From Propionivibrio sp. (GTDB lineage Bacteria > Pseudomonadota > Gammaproteobacteria > Burkholderiales > Rhodocyclaceae), in the NCBI RefSeq assembly GCF_029255185.1, contig NZ_JAPUVO010000129.1, positions 27,599 to 91,598 on the forward strand: DNA of 64,000 nucleotides, in the 5' to 3' direction. The translations under genes and the position numbers were made by a program. The notes under the pieces are model-generated. The model was not told the DNA's origin, made no database searches, and was given only the letters and a program-made list of their open reading frames with translations. Positions 8,743 through 18,282 of this stretch are shown here, one piece after another; position 1 is the stretch's first letter; every line of letters starts with the position of its first letter.

Positions 8743-9730
8743 AGACGGCGTGGAAAGGAGCGCCATTCTGCTCATTGCGCTCGGCGAGGACTACGCCTCC
8801 GAAGTGCTCAAGCACCTCGGCCCGAAAGAGGTACAGAAGCTGGGGCACGCCATGGCCGCCTTGAAGTCGGTGCCGCGCACCCGGGTAGAAGACGTTCTGG
8901 CTCAATTCCAAAAGACAGCGCGCGACGCCGCAGCAGTGCACGTCGATACCGACGCCTATGTCCGCTCAGTGCTGACCAAGGCGCTGGGGGACGACAAGGC
9001 GGCCAACCTGATCTCGCGCATTCTTCAGGGCGGCGATACCAACGGCATTGAAGGACTGAAATGGATGGATGCGCCGACAGTCTCCGATCTGATCCGCAAC
9101 GAACACCCGCAAATCATTGCCACCATTCTCGTCCACCTCGAAAAAGACCATGCCAGTGACATTCTTAATCACTTTACCGAGCGCCTGCGCAACGATGTAA
9201 TACTGCGCATCGCCACCCTTGAAGGGATTCAGCCCGAGGCGCTAAGAGAGTTGAACGACGTCATGCTTCGCCTGCTCTCGGGCTCCGCCAACATCAAGAA
9301 GTCGGCCATGGGCGGAGTGCGCGCGGTCGCTGAAATCCTTAATTTCATGGGCACCGCCAATGAAACGACGGTCGTTGATTCGATCCGCGAATACGACCCC
9401 GACCTGGCACAGAAAATTCTCGATGAAATGTTCGTCTTCGAGAACCTGCTTGATCTGGACGACCGCGGCATCCAGTTGCTCCTACGCGAAATCCAATCTG
9501 ACTCGTTGATTCTTGCCTTGAAAGGCGCTTCCGAGCCATTGCGCGAAAAGATTTTCAGGAACATGTCGCAGCGTGCGGCAGAAATGTTGCGCGAAGATCT
9601 CGAATCGCGCGGCCCGGTGCGCCTCTCGGAAGTCGAAGGCGAGCAAAAGGAAATCCTCAAGATTGTTCGCCGTCTGGCCGACGAAGGCCAGATCGTGCTC
9701 GGCGGCGCGGGTGGCGAGGAAATGATCTGA
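8732..9730 (+). CDS. fliG: flagellar motor switch protein FliG
   Basis: 332 residues from the ATG at 8732 (MPVEDGVERSAILLI), the family-typical start, overlapping fliF. The frame stays open upstream but that part is not FliG. FliG couples the MS ring to the C ring and touches the stators. The middle domain carries EHPQ near residue 126. The C-terminal torque helix region has the charged pattern DLDDRGIQLLLREI. It is followed by fliH after 13 bases. Confidence 0.97.
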   Translation: MPVEDGVERSAILLIALGEDYASEVLKHLGPKEVQKLGHAMAALKSVPRTRVEDVLAQFQKTARDAAAVHVDTDAYVRSVLTKALGDDKAANLISRILQGGDTNGIEGLKWMDAPTVSDLIRNEHPQIIATILVHLEKDHASDILNHFTERLRNDVILRIATLEGIQPEALRELNDVMLRLLSGSANIKKSAMGGVRAVAEILNFMGTANETTVVDSIREYDPDLAQKILDEMFVFENLLDLDDRGIQLLLREIQSDSLILALKGASEPLREKIFRNMSQRAAEMLREDLESRGPVRLSEVEGEQKEILKIVRRLADEGQIVLGGAGGEEMI

Positions 9731-9743
9731 GCGCGCTGCGGCC

Positions 9744-10418
9744 ATGACCAGCTTTTCTCCCAAAGAGAAACTCACCGCTTACCAGCGCTGGGAAGTTGCT
9801 GCCTTCGACGAAGCCGAACAGGACGCCGCACACACAGCCAAAGTAGCAGCGGCACCGGCTGACATCAGCAAAGCTGAAAGTGCCGAGCCGGTAGTCCTGC
9901 CGACGGCGGACGACATTGAGCGCATGCATATCGAAGCTCACGCGCAGGGTTACGCCGCTGGTCATGCGGAAGGACTTGCGCTAACGCGCGCCAGCGCGAC
10001 CAGAATCGATGTTCTGATGACCAGTCTGCAGCAGTCGCTCATGGCGCTCGACCAGCAGGTTGCCGACCAATTGCTGGCGACCGCCGTTGAAATCGCCAGT
10101 CAGATGCTGCACCAGAGCCTGCGCGTCAAACCGGAACTGCTGCTGCCGGTAGTCAAGGAAGCAGTCTCCACACTCCACCCGCATATGGGCCATCCGGCCC
10201 TCTTCGCCCATCCCGACGATGCGGCATTGATCCGCTCGCACCTTGGCGATCAGCTCGCGCACAACAACTGGCGAATCATTGATGACGCCACGCTGAGCGC
10301 AGGCGGATGTCGCGTCGAACTTGGCGCTAGCGAAGTCGACGCCACCCTGGAAACCCGCTGGCGAAGAGTGATCGAATCCATCGGCATCAGCCAGGAGTGG
10401 CTGAGCGATATGCCGTGA
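9744..10418 (+). CDS. fliH: flagellar export ATPase regulator FliH
   Basis: 224 residues. FliH binds the ATPase FliI and links it to the C ring. The family hallmark GxxxG-like helix is seen as [18 protein letters not shown] near residues 65-82. The C-terminal half is the conserved FliI-binding domain. The ATG at 9744 follows the fliG stop and sits in the standard fliFGHIJ order. Confidence 0.94.
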   Translation: MTSFSPKEKLTAYQRWEVAAFDEAEQDAAHTAKVAAAPADISKAESAEPVVLPTADDIERMHIEAHAQGYAAGHAEGLALTRASATRIDVLMTSLQQSLMALDQQVADQLLATAVEIASQMLHQSLRVKPELLLPVVKEAVSTLHPHMGHPALFAHPDDAALIRSHLGDQLAHNNWRIIDDATLSAGGCRVELGASEVDATLETRWRRVIESIGISQEWLSDMP

Positions 10419-10425
10419 GGCGTTG

Positions 10426-11862
10426 ATGACCATGAATGACGCCCTGAAAAACGAGCGCCTGAGCGCTTGGCGCGGCTTTCTCGACAACTGCCGCGAAGCT
10501 GCCAGTCAGGCCACGCCCTTGCTCCCCAGCGGCCACCTGACACGCCTCAATGGCCTGGTCATGGAAGCTTCCGGTCTGAAGTTGCCACTGGGCAGTTCTT
10601 GCCGGATTCTTCCTGCCGGCGGTTCGTCGATCGAAGCCGAGGTGGTCGGTTTCAACGGCGAACGGCTATTTCTGATGCCGTCGGAGGATGTTTACGGCCT
10701 GTCGCCTGGCGCCAGAGTAGTTGCTCTGGAAACACGCACCACGCCACCAAAGCTGGGGCAAGCACCAAACACCAAGCGGCGCGCCATTGATCGCGCCAAG
10801 CTTCTTCCAGTCGGCAACGCCCTGCTTGGACGGGTGATTGACGGTGCCGGCCGCCCCCTCGACAAACACGGGCCAATCATCGCCGACACCCTGCGTCCGC
10901 TGCAAAGTCGCCCGGTCAACCCGATGTCACGCGCACCGATCGAACAATCGCTGGATGTTGGCATTCGCGCCATCAATGCCCTGCTGACCGTTGGCCGTGG
11001 GCAGCGCATGGGGCTTTTTTCCGGATCCGGTGTCGGCAAGAGCGTCCTGCTCGGCATGATGGCGCGCTACACCTCGGCCGAGGTCATTGTCGTCGGACTG
11101 ATTGGTGAGCGCGGCCGCGAAGTCAAGGAGTTCATCGAACAGATTCTCGGCGAGGAGGGGCTGCGCCGGTCGGTCGTCGTCGCCGCGCCGGCCGACGTCA
11201 GCCCGCTGATGCGCCTGCAAGGCGCCGCCTACGCCACATCGATCGCCGAATACTTTCGCGATCAGGGTCGCCATGTCCTACTGATCATGGATTCGCTGAC
11301 CCGCTTTGCCATGGCGCAACGTGAAATTGCTCTGGCCATCGGCGAGCCACCGGTCACCCGTGGCTACCCGCCTTCGGTGTTTGCCCGGCTTCCACAACTG
11401 GTTGAACGCGCTGGCAACGGGGCCGACGGGGGAGGGTCAATCACCGCCTTCTATACCGTGCTGGCCGAAGGCGATGACCAGCAAGATCCGATTGCCGATG
11501 CCGCACGCGCCATCCTCGACGGTCACGTTGTTCTGTCGCGGACGCTGGCCGACGCCGGGCATTATCCGGCAATCGATATTGAGCAATCGATCTCGCGCGC
11601 CATGGTCAATCTGATCGAGCCGGAACATCTGGAACAAATCCGCCACTTCAAGCAGCTTTACTCACGCTTTCAACGCTCACGCGACCTGATCAGCGTCGGC
11701 GCCTACGTCGCTGGCACCGACCCGCTGCTCGATCAGGCGATCAAGCTCTACCCCGTCTTTGAAAGCTTCCTGCAGCAAACCCTGAGTGAACGCGCCAATT
11801 TTTCAGGCAGCGTTGATCAACTTTATGCCCTCTTCGGTGCTCACCGCGCAGTTCGGTCATGA
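10426..11862 (+). CDS. fliI: flagellum-specific ATPase FliI
   Basis: 478 residues from the ATG at 10426, which has GAGG five bases upstream; an ATG at 10432 is also possible. It is a homologue of F1-beta. Walker A GSGVGKS is near residue 200, with the Walker B region [12 protein letters not shown] and the family-specific [11 protein letters not shown] motif. It energises or assists unfolding and export of flagellar substrates at the base. The stop overlaps fliJ by 4 bases. Confidence 0.97.
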   Translation: MTMNDALKNERLSAWRGFLDNCREAASQATPLLPSGHLTRLNGLVMEASGLKLPLGSSCRILPAGGSSIEAEVVGFNGERLFLMPSEDVYGLSPGARVVALETRTTPPKLGQAPNTKRRAIDRAKLLPVGNALLGRVIDGAGRPLDKHGPIIADTLRPLQSRPVNPMSRAPIEQSLDVGIRAINALLTVGRGQRMGLFSGSGVGKSVLLGMMARYTSAEVIVVGLIGERGREVKEFIEQILGEEGLRRSVVVAAPADVSPLMRLQGAAYATSIAEYFRDQGRHVLLIMDSLTRFAMAQREIALAIGEPPVTRGYPPSVFARLPQLVERAGNGADGGGSITAFYTVLAEGDDQQDPIADAARAILDGHVVLSRTLADAGHYPAIDIEQSISRAMVNLIEPEHLEQIRHFKQLYSRFQRSRDLISVGAYVAGTDPLLDQAIKLYPVFESFLQQTLSERANFSGSVDQLYALFGAHRAVRS

Positions 11863-12305
11863 CCAAGCCTTTCTCCCTGCAAACCGTTCTCGAATTGATG
11901 CAAATGCGCGCCGATGATGCAACGCAACTACTCGCACGATTGGTTGCCAACGAACGCAACGCAAAAAACAAACTCGAAATGTTGCAACAGTATCGCGGCG
12001 AATACGCCACACGGTTTCAGGCGGCGGCGCAGAACGGCTTGGCTCAGCGCGAATTTCGCAACTATCAGGAATTTCTCACGCGACTTGACGAAGCCATTGA
12101 TGCGCAGGGCCTGGCCGTCGCACAGCAGGTGCAGCGCACGGCTTCCGGCCAAACACACTGGCAGCAGCAACGAACGAAACTCAAGGCCTTCGATACCCTT
12201 TCCGAACGCCACTACGCCAGCGAAAACGCCCAGGAACTCAAGCGTGAACAAAAAACCCAGGACGAGTTTGCTGCACGCATGAAAGACGACAAGACGGCTG
12301 GCTAA
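11859..12305 (+). CDS. fliJ: flagellar export protein FliJ
   Basis: 148 residues, almost entirely helical coiled coil rich in Gln, Lys and Glu, as in FliJ, the central stalk that sits in the FliI hexamer and escorts chaperones. It is coupled to fliI by a 4-base overlap and is the last gene of the fliF operon. A stem-loop follows. Confidence 0.9.
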   Translation: MTKPFSLQTVLELMQMRADDATQLLARLVANERNAKNKLEMLQQYRGEYATRFQAAAQNGLAQREFRNYQEFLTRLDEAIDAQGLAVAQQVQRTASGQTHWQQQRTKLKAFDTLSERHYASENAQELKREQKTQDEFAARMKDDKTAG

Positions 12306-12342
12306 TTCATCGCCTGCTTCATCGCCGGTTTCATCACTTATT

Positions 12343-12369
12343 CCTGGCGAAGACAGCGCCAGGATTTTC
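12343..12369 (+). terminator. stem-loop after fliJ
   Basis: CCTGGCG, a 7-base loop AAGACAG and CGCCAGG form a perfect 7-bp stem followed by ATTTT. It lies 38 bases after fliJ and just before the sigma-54 promoter of the fliK operon, so it probably separates the two transcription units. The T run is short. Confidence 0.55.
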
Positions 12370-12373
12370 CGTA

Positions 12374-12389
12374 TGGCACGCATATTGCT
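12374..12389 (+). promoter_or_regulatory. sigma-54 promoter for fliKLMNOPQR
   Basis: TGGCACGCATATTGCT fits the TGGCACGNNNNTTGCW consensus at every defined base. Transcription should start near 12400, about 25 bases before fliK. A 7-bp inverted repeat (ATTGCTC 12384-12390 and GAGCAAT 12397-12403) overlaps the -12 element and the expected start site. Confidence 0.88.
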
Positions 12390-12424
12390 CATACCAGAGC
12401 AATAGTCGCCACCAAGGAAAGACC

Positions 12425-13447
12425 ATGTCAATTACCATCGTTTCGGCACCGTCCAAGCCAACACAGGCCACCGCAGTCGATAATGTGAGCGACAGCGATA
12501 CATCCGCTCAGGATTTCGCCAGCCTGTTGCTGGGCCAACTGGCCGCCAGCCTACCCGAGATACCCTTTGCCCCTCCCATCCAAGCGGATTTACCCGTCGC
12601 TGATGCGGCGGCACCAACCGATACCGCCGATGCGGCTTCCCTCCTGGCTGCACTCGGGTTTGTTGCGCCGCAAACCAGCACCCAAAGCGCCTTGCCGGAC
12701 ATTGCCAAGACCGACAAGGTCACGGCCGACCCTTTGACGGCAGTGCAGACATCCGTAACACCCGGGAAAAACCCTAAAGCAGAAGGAAAAACCGAATCCC
12801 TCATCGCCGAACCCGTGCTAACCGGGGCGCCGATCACTGATGACAAAGCGGCAAAATTTGCCGCTGCCCCCGTTGTTGCCGTGGCGGTTGAGGCCGTACT
12901 GCCCAAGAACATTTCGACCGACCCCCTCTCAAACAGCATCCCGGTGCTCAACAACACCGCGCCAAACAACATTAGCAACCTCCCGACTCACCGTGATATT
13001 CCATCACTAGCCCTACCCACACCAATCCGCGATCAAAACTGGGGCGCAGATTTTGGCCAGAAAATCGTCTGGCTCGCCACTAACGACAAGCAGTCCGCCC
13101 AATTGACCTTGAACCCGCCGCAAATGGGGCCGATAGAGATATCGGTGAACATGGACAAGGGCAACGCTTCGGTTTCCTTTGCTTCGGCACATGGCGAGGT
13201 TCGCGACGCGATCGAAACGGCTTTGCCAAGACTGCGCGAGATGTTTGCCAGTGCAGGTATTGAATTGGGACAAACCAACGTCAGCGCCGAATCATTCAGA
13301 CAACAGGGTGGAAACGCTGAGCAACAGCAGAGTTCATCGCGGTCGATGGCCGATAACGCTATACTTGCCGGGAACACGGCAGGATCGCTGCAAATCGGAG
13401 CATTTGGTGCGCAGCAGGGAAACGGGCTGGTTGATATTTTCGCCTGA
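12425..13447 (+). CDS. fliK: flagellar hook-length control protein FliK
   Basis: 340 residues with a low-complexity Ala/Thr/Asp/Pro-rich ruler part (residues 1-200) and a classical C-terminal switch domain. The latter contains QLTLNPPQMGPIEISV and VRDAIETALPRLREMFASAG, followed by a Gln/Ser-rich tail. FliK is exported during hook growth and makes FlhB switch to filament substrates. It is the first gene behind the sigma-54 promoter at 12374. The other FliK-like gene (1545-2705) is much less canonical. Confidence 0.93.
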   Translation: MSITIVSAPSKPTQATAVDNVSDSDTSAQDFASLLLGQLAASLPEIPFAPPIQADLPVADAAAPTDTADAASLLAALGFVAPQTSTQSALPDIAKTDKVTADPLTAVQTSVTPGKNPKAEGKTESLIAEPVLTGAPITDDKAAKFAAAPVVAVAVEAVLPKNISTDPLSNSIPVLNNTAPNNISNLPTHRDIPSLALPTPIRDQNWGADFGQKIVWLATNDKQSAQLTLNPPQMGPIEISVNMDKGNASVSFASAHGEVRDAIETALPRLREMFASAGIELGQTNVSAESFRQQGGNAEQQQSSSRSMADNAILAGNTAGSLQIGAFGAQQGNGLVDIFA

Positions 13448-13511
13448 TTGCCATGCACTACCCGCTGGACGGCAAAAACTGACAGACAATTAACAAAGGG
13501 AGGTTTCGCCT

Positions 13512-14057
13512 ATGGCCAAGGATGCCAAGCCCGAAGCGGAGGAAGTCGTCGTGGCCCCTCCAAAAAAGAGCAAGAAGCTGATAATCATTATCGCTGCCGC
13601 CGTTGTACTGGCTTTGCTTGTTGGCGGCTTTGGCGCCTTCTTCTTGCTGAAAGGGCGTGCTGCCCAGGGGGGCGATGAGGGCGAGGTTACAATCGAAAAA
13701 GCAAAAGTCAACAAGAAGAAAACTGGAAAGGAAGCAGCGCCGGTTTATGTCGCGCTTGACCAGTTTACCGTTAACCTTGTTCCCGAAAATGGTGATCAGT
13801 TTTTACAAATCATGATTTCGGTTGAAGTCGAAAATTTGAGCGTAGGCGAACAACTAAGGTCGTACACACCAAAATTGCGCAACAACGTGATGATGCTTCT
13901 GTCAGGGAAAAAGGCCACTGAGTTGATCACCAAAGAAGGCAAGGAAACCCTGGCCGACGAAGTGCGTGACTTGATCAATGAAATTCTTGAACCGGGCGTC
14001 AAGGCAGGCGAAGGCCCGATCAGGGAAGTGTTATTTACCTCGTTCATCATTCAATAA
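13512..14057 (+). CDS. fliL: flagellar basal body-associated protein FliL
   Basis: 181 residues. A short basic N-terminus precedes one membrane helix (IIIIAAAVVLALLVGGFGAFFLL, about residues 25-47), then a periplasmic stomatin-like domain with FTVNLVPENGDQFLQIMISVE. FliL surrounds or stabilises stators. A GGGAGG site precedes the ATG by 7 bases. fliM follows after 6 bases. Confidence 0.95.
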   Translation: MAKDAKPEAEEVVVAPPKKSKKLIIIIAAAVVLALLVGGFGAFFLLKGRAAQGGDEGEVTIEKAKVNKKKTGKEAAPVYVALDQFTVNLVPENGDQFLQIMISVEVENLSVGEQLRSYTPKLRNNVMMLLSGKKATELITKEGKETLADEVRDLINEILEPGVKAGEGPIREVLFTSFIIQ

Positions 14058-14063
14058 GCGGCA

Positions 14064-15065
14064 ATGGCCACCGACTTTCTTTCCCAGGACGAGGTTGACG
14101 CGCTACTTAAGGGCGTCTCCGGCGAAACAGACGAACTTGAAGCCGTCGATGCGAGTGTCGATGGCGCTCGTCCCTACAACCTGGGAACGCAGGAACGTAT
14201 CGTCCGCGGACGCATGCCGACGCTCGAACTGGTCAACGAGCGATTCGCCCGCTATCTGCGTATCGGGTTGTTCAACTACATGCATCGGACGACTGACATC
14301 TCGGTAGGTCCGATCCGGGTGCAAAAATATAGCGAATTCATACGCAATCTGGTGGTGCCGACCAATTTGAATCTAGTTGCAGCCAAGCCGCTGCGTGGCA
14401 CTTCGCTTTTCGTTCTCGACCCTAACTTGGTTTTTCTCGTCGTTGACAACATGTTTGGCGGCGACGGTCGCTTCCATACCCGTGTCGAAGGCCGTGATTT
14501 CACGCCGACCGAACAACGCATCATTCAGGGGCTGTTGGGCGTTATCTTCAAGGAATACTCCCGCTCGTGGAAACCGGTATATGACCTTTCCTTCGAATAC
14601 ATCCGCTCCGAGATGAATTCGCAGTTTGCCAACATTGCCACCCCGTCCGAGATCGTCATTTCGACGACGTTCTCGCTGGAATTTGGTGGAACGGCAGCGG
14701 ACATGCACATTTGCTTCCCCTACTCAATGATTGAACCGATCCGCGACTTACTCTACAGCTCGATGCAAAGCGACCAGTTGTCGACCGATCAACGCTGGAT
14801 CGTCATGCTGCGCAAGCAACTCAAAGATGCCGAAGTCGAAATCACCGCACAGCTCGCCGCGACCACGGTCACCCTTGACCAGATTCTCAAGATGAAGGCC
14901 GGCGACATCATTCCGATTACCATCCCCGAAACCATTGTTGCTAGCGTGGACAATATTCCGCTGATGGAATGCCGTTATGGGCAGCAAGGAAGACAATTCG
15001 CACTCAAGATCGAACGATTCATAACGTCGGAGAGCGAGGAAGTCGCTCTGAAAGGGACATCATGA
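14064..15065 (+). CDS. fliM: flagellar motor switch protein FliM
   Basis: 333 residues. The N-terminal motif LSQDEVDALLKG (residues 6-17) is the CheY-P docking peptide. The CheC-like middle domain follows (GPIRVQKYSEFIRNLVVPTN) and then a SpoA-type C-terminal domain that pairs with FliN. It forms the C ring that sets rotation sense. The last 4 bases overlap fliN. Confidence 0.97.
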   Translation: MATDFLSQDEVDALLKGVSGETDELEAVDASVDGARPYNLGTQERIVRGRMPTLELVNERFARYLRIGLFNYMHRTTDISVGPIRVQKYSEFIRNLVVPTNLNLVAAKPLRGTSLFVLDPNLVFLVVDNMFGGDGRFHTRVEGRDFTPTEQRIIQGLLGVIFKEYSRSWKPVYDLSFEYIRSEMNSQFANIATPSEIVISTTFSLEFGGTAADMHICFPYSMIEPIRDLLYSSMQSDQLSTDQRWIVMLRKQLKDAEVEITAQLAATTVTLDQILKMKAGDIIPITIPETIVASVDNIPLMECRYGQQGRQFALKIERFITSESEEVALKGTS

Positions 15066-15478
15066 CTGACGAAACTCCGAACGCTACAGAGCCAAGCGCT
15101 GAAGACGATTGGGCCGCAGCGATGGCCGAGCAGGCGATTGCCGAAGCCGCACCGGCAGCCAAGCCGGCTCAGATATTTCCCGCCTTTAGCGAGACCGGCG
15201 GCAAGGCTGAAATGATGAATGAACTCGACATGATTCTGGACATCCCGGTTCAGATGGCCGTCGAACTGGGCAGAACAAAAATCACCATCAAGAACCTGCT
15301 GCAACTGGCCCATGGCTCAGTCGTTGAACTTGATGCGATGGCCGGTGAACCGATGGGGGTCTTTGTCAATGGCACACTCATCGCGCAAGGCGAAGTCGTG
15401 GTGGTCAACGACAAATTCGGCATCCGTCTGACTGACATCATCACCCCCTCCGAACGCATGCGGAAGGTTGGACGCTAG
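15062..15478 (+). CDS. fliN: flagellar motor switch protein FliN
   Basis: 138 residues from the ATG at 15062 (MTDETPNATEP), which overlaps the fliM stop by 4 bases. The frame is open upstream but only inside fliM. The C-terminal SpoA domain contains DIPVQMAVELGRTKITIKNL and the VNDKFGIRLTDI end typical of FliN, with an acidic, Ala-rich N-terminal extension of about 50 residues. Confidence 0.97.
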   Translation: MTDETPNATEPSAEDDWAAAMAEQAIAEAAPAAKPAQIFPAFSETGGKAEMMNELDMILDIPVQMAVELGRTKITIKNLLQLAHGSVVELDAMAGEPMGVFVNGTLIAQGEVVVVNDKFGIRLTDIITPSERMRKVGR

Positions 15479-15556
15479 ATTTAGATTCGCATCAAGGTTT
15501 CACCTTACGTACGCATGCTTTAAGATAGCGGCCAGAATGGACACTGGCCGACTGCC

Positions 15557-16003
15557 TTGATTCGATACTACCGATTGCCTCCTCGTTTTACCCGCGGCCT
15601 CTGCGTGCTGCTGCTTGCCCTGCTTTCGGCGCGCACCTTTGCCCAGACCTCCGGTGTCGAAGCGCCCGGCGTATCCGGTGCAGCAATAGTGCAAATGCTG
15701 CTCGGCCTGACGCTGATTATCGGCATCCTGTTCTTTGGCGCCTATTTTCTGCGTAAGCTCAACGGCGGACACAGTTTTGGCAACAACGGCCCCCTGCGCA
15801 TTGTTGGCGGCCTGATGCTCAGCACCCGGGAACGAATCGTCCTCGTCGAAATCGGCAATACCTGGCTGGTCGTCGGCATTGTCCCGGGGCAGATCAAAAC
15901 GCTGCACACCCTGGCCAAAGGCGAACTGCCTGCCTCCGGTAGCGAGAAGCCCTTTGGCCAATGGCTCAAGCAGATGAGCGAGCGCAAGAATGAAAATAAA
16001 TAA
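15557..16003 (+). CDS. fliO: flagellar biosynthesis protein FliO
   Basis: 148 residues from a TTG at 15557; no ATG stands in a suitable place in this frame. The N-terminus looks like a signal peptide ending at FAQ (about residue 30). One membrane helix follows (IVQMLLGLTLIIGILFFGAYFL), then a basic cytoplasmic domain with LSTRERIVLVEIGNTWLVVG, the conserved FliO core. FliO helps assemble the FliP ring. It overlaps fliP by 14 bases. Confidence 0.9.
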   Translation: MIRYYRLPPRFTRGLCVLLLALLSARTFAQTSGVEAPGVSGAAIVQMLLGLTLIIGILFFGAYFLRKLNGGHSFGNNGPLRIVGGLMLSTRERIVLVEIGNTWLVVGIVPGQIKTLHTLAKGELPASGSEKPFGQWLKQMSERKNENK

Positions 16004-16751
16004 ACACACCCGCTGGCTCATGCCAGTCGCTCTGCTCCTGCTGTTCTCACCGCTGGCGGCCTGGGCCCAGGCCGGCGGCTTGCCAGCGCTGACCAGCACC
16101 CCCGGCGCTGGCGGCAGTCAGACCTACACGCTCTCCGTGCAAACGCTGGTTACGCTGACGGCACTGACCTTCATCCCTGCCGCCCTCTTGATGATGACCG
16201 GATTTACCCGCATCATCATTGTGCTTTCCTTGTTGCGACACGCACTGGGCACACAAACCTCGCCGCCCAATCAGGTTCTGATCGGCCTCTCCTTGTTTCT
16301 GACTTTTTTCATCATGGCCCCGGTTCTGGACAAGATTTATGTCGACGCCTACCAGCCGCTTGCCGAGAACCGCATCACGTTCGCCCAGGCGCTTGAACGT
16401 GGCGCAATACCGCTGCGTGGCTTCATGCTGAAACAAACACGCGAAGCCGACATTGGCCTCTTTGCCCGGCTGACCAAACTGCCCACCCTGGAGTCAGCGA
16501 GCGATATCCCGATGCGTGTGCTGATTCCGGCCTTCGTCACCAGCGAGTTGAAAACCGCCTTCCAGATCGGTTTCATCATCTTTATTCCCTTTCTGATCAT
16601 CGACATGGTGGTCGCCAGTGTACTGATGTCGATGGGCATGATGATGATGTCGCCGGTCATGGTGTCTTTGCCGTTCAAGCTGATGCTTTTTGTACTTGTC
16701 GATGGCTGGCATCTGCTGCTCGGTTCGCTGGTCATGAGTTTTGCAACGTGA
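15990..16751 (+). CDS. fliP: flagellar export gate protein FliP
   Basis: 253 residues with a cleavable-type signal peptide ending near residue 26 (PLAAWAQA) and four hydrophobic segments. FliP is a core of the export gate. Conserved stretches include FTRIIIVLSLLRHALGTQTSPPNQVL and DMVVASVLMSMGMMMMSPVMVSLPFKL. Its TGA overlaps the GTG start of fliQ by 4 bases. Confidence 0.97.
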   Translation: MKINKHTRWLMPVALLLLFSPLAAWAQAGGLPALTSTPGAGGSQTYTLSVQTLVTLTALTFIPAALLMMTGFTRIIIVLSLLRHALGTQTSPPNQVLIGLSLFLTFFIMAPVLDKIYVDAYQPLAENRITFAQALERGAIPLRGFMLKQTREADIGLFARLTKLPTLESASDIPMRVLIPAFVTSELKTAFQIGFIIFIPFLIIDMVVASVLMSMGMMMMSPVMVSLPFKLMLFVLVDGWHLLLGSLVMSFAT

Positions 16752-17017
16752 CTCCCGAACTGGTCATGAATATTGGCCGTCAGGCCATCGAGATGACCTT
16801 AATCCTGTCCGGACCACTGCTGCTGTCAGCACTCGTGATCGGCTTGGTCATTAGTATTTTTCAGGCTGCGACGCAGATCAACGAACAGACGCTTTCGTTC
16901 ATCCCCAAACTGGTTGGCATGTTCCTGGTGCTGATCCTGGCCGGACCCTGGATGCTACAGATGATGGTCGATTACATCCGCCGGCTCTTTGAGAGCATTC
17001 CCCAGATCATCGGCTGA
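16748..17017 (+). CDS. fliQ: flagellar export gate protein FliQ
   Basis: 89 residues with two membrane helices, beginning at a GTG (16748) that shares GTGA with the fliP stop. Conserved FliQ features are the N-terminal TPELVMNIGRQAIEMTLILS and ISIFQAATQINEQTLSFIPK. It is part of the FliPQR gate. Confidence 0.96.
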   Translation: MTPELVMNIGRQAIEMTLILSGPLLLSALVIGLVISIFQAATQINEQTLSFIPKLVGMFLVLILAGPWMLQMMVDYIRRLFESIPQIIG

Positions 17018-17024
17018 ACGGCCC

Positions 17025-17807
17025 ATGATCAGCCTGAGCTCTGTCGAAATCAACGCCTGGGTCGTCGCCTTTTTCTTTCCGCTGGCACGGATCCTCGCGC
17101 TCCTGGTCGCCGCTCCGCCATTCAATAATGCCGGACTAACGCCGCTGGTGCGCCTTCTGCTCGGGCTGGCCATCGCCATGGCCATCACCCCCGCCTTGCC
17201 AAGCATTCCTTCGATGGATCCCGCTTCCGGACTTGGCCTGCTAATCCTAGCCGAGCAAATGATCATTGGCTTGGCCATGGGCTTTGCCATGCGCCTGGTA
17301 TTCAGCGCCATCGATCTGGCCGGCACCATGATTAGCAACCAGATGGGGCTGGGTTTCGCGACCGCCTATGACCCGCAGAGCGCGTCCCAGACCCCGGTCA
17401 TTTCAGAGTTCTTGGGCATGCTCGCCTTGCTGATTTTCATGGCCATCAACGGCCATCTGATGGTCATTGCCACGCTGGTACGTAGCTTTACGATCCTGCC
17501 CATAGGCCTTGGGGCAGCCGCCAGCGGAAGCTGGTCGAACATTGCCAATGCCGGGGGGCTCATTTTTTCTTCCGGAGTTTTATTGGCGCTGCCAGTGGTC
17601 GTCGCGCTGCTGATCACTAATATTGCCCTGGGCGTCCTCGGGCGTGTGGCACCACAGCTCAATCTCATGGTCATCGGTTTTCCGGTAACCATTGTGTTGG
17701 GCTTTGCCGCCCTGCTGTTCAGCCTATCGTATCTGAATGCGCCGCTGCAACAACTGTTCGAGTTCGGACTGCAATCGATGCTCGGCTATTTCGTAGCCAG
17801 TAACTAA
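17025..17807 (+). CDS. fliR: flagellar export gate protein FliR
   Basis: 260 residues from the ATG at 17025 (MISLSSVEINAWVVAFF), 7 bases after fliQ. An upstream in-frame start lies inside fliQ and was rejected. The protein has about six membrane helices with family motifs FPLARILALLVAAPPFNN and GLGFATAYDPQSASQTPV. It is the last gene of the fliK operon. It converges with the lipoprotein gene on the other strand, with a 4-base tail overlap. Confidence 0.96.
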   Translation: MISLSSVEINAWVVAFFFPLARILALLVAAPPFNNAGLTPLVRLLLGLAIAMAITPALPSIPSMDPASGLGLLILAEQMIIGLAMGFAMRLVFSAIDLAGTMISNQMGLGFATAYDPQSASQTPVISEFLGMLALLIFMAINGHLMVIATLVRSFTILPIGLGAAASGSWSNIANAGGLIFSSGVLLALPVVVALLITNIALGVLGRVAPQLNLMVIGFPVTIVLGFAALLFSLSYLNAPLQQLFEFGLQSMLGYFVASN

Positions 17808-18274
17808 CGCATCGGGGAAAGCTGAGTTTTGACCAGTTGTATGGTTCCCTCGGAAACACGGTGCGTCAGTGGGGTACTTGATTCGATGCCTTCCGAGTAA
17901 TCAAGAATGCGATAGCCAGCGTAGCCCTTTTCGCGCTGAAGCTGCAAGGCACGTCGCTTGACGATCTGGATCGCCTCGCCGTCACCGCCGGTACGGAAAC
18001 TCTTGGCCCGCAGCGACAGCAAATAGGTATCTTTGTTGAGCAGCCTTTCCTCGATACTCCAGTTTGGCGCTAGAGGATCATAGACCACGTAGATCAGTGC
18101 GCCCGCTGCCGCAGCGGCAAGCACGGTATCCAGAGTCACGGCAGTGGTCGGCGTGAGTTGGAATACGGCATCGGGAACGATCGATCCGGTTTTTGGAATA
18201 ACTGTTTGTGTCGATTCACAGGCAGCGATCAATAACCCAACCAAGAGTGCTGAAAAAATTCGCGCACTATACAC
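17804..18274 (-). CDS. small putative lipoprotein at the end of the flgKL unit
   Basis: About 156 residues from the GTG at 18274, preferred because GAGG lies 8 bases upstream. A GTG at 18286, overlapping the flgL stop as GTGA, is an alternative. The N-terminus is a lipoprotein signal ending in LIAAC. A hydrophobic Ala-rich helix follows (LDTVLAAAAAGALIYVVYD), then a soluble part with many charged residues. I do not recognise a family. Translational coupling to flgL suggests an envelope role connected to the flagellum, unproven. Confidence 0.75.
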   Translation of the reverse strand: MYSARIFSALLVGLLIAACESTQTVIPKTGSIVPDAVFQLTPTTAVTLDTVLAAAAAGALIYVVYDPLAPNWSIEERLLNKDTYLLSLRAKSFRTGGDGEAIQIVKRRALQLQREKGYAGYRILDYSEGIESSTPLTHRVSEGTIQLVKTQLSPMR

Positions 18275-18282
18275 GTCGCCCC

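Noticed and set aside
12306-12342. Repeated TTCATCGCC units after fliJ
   Set aside because: Only three imperfect short copies; no clear structure or function, not counted as a repeat element.
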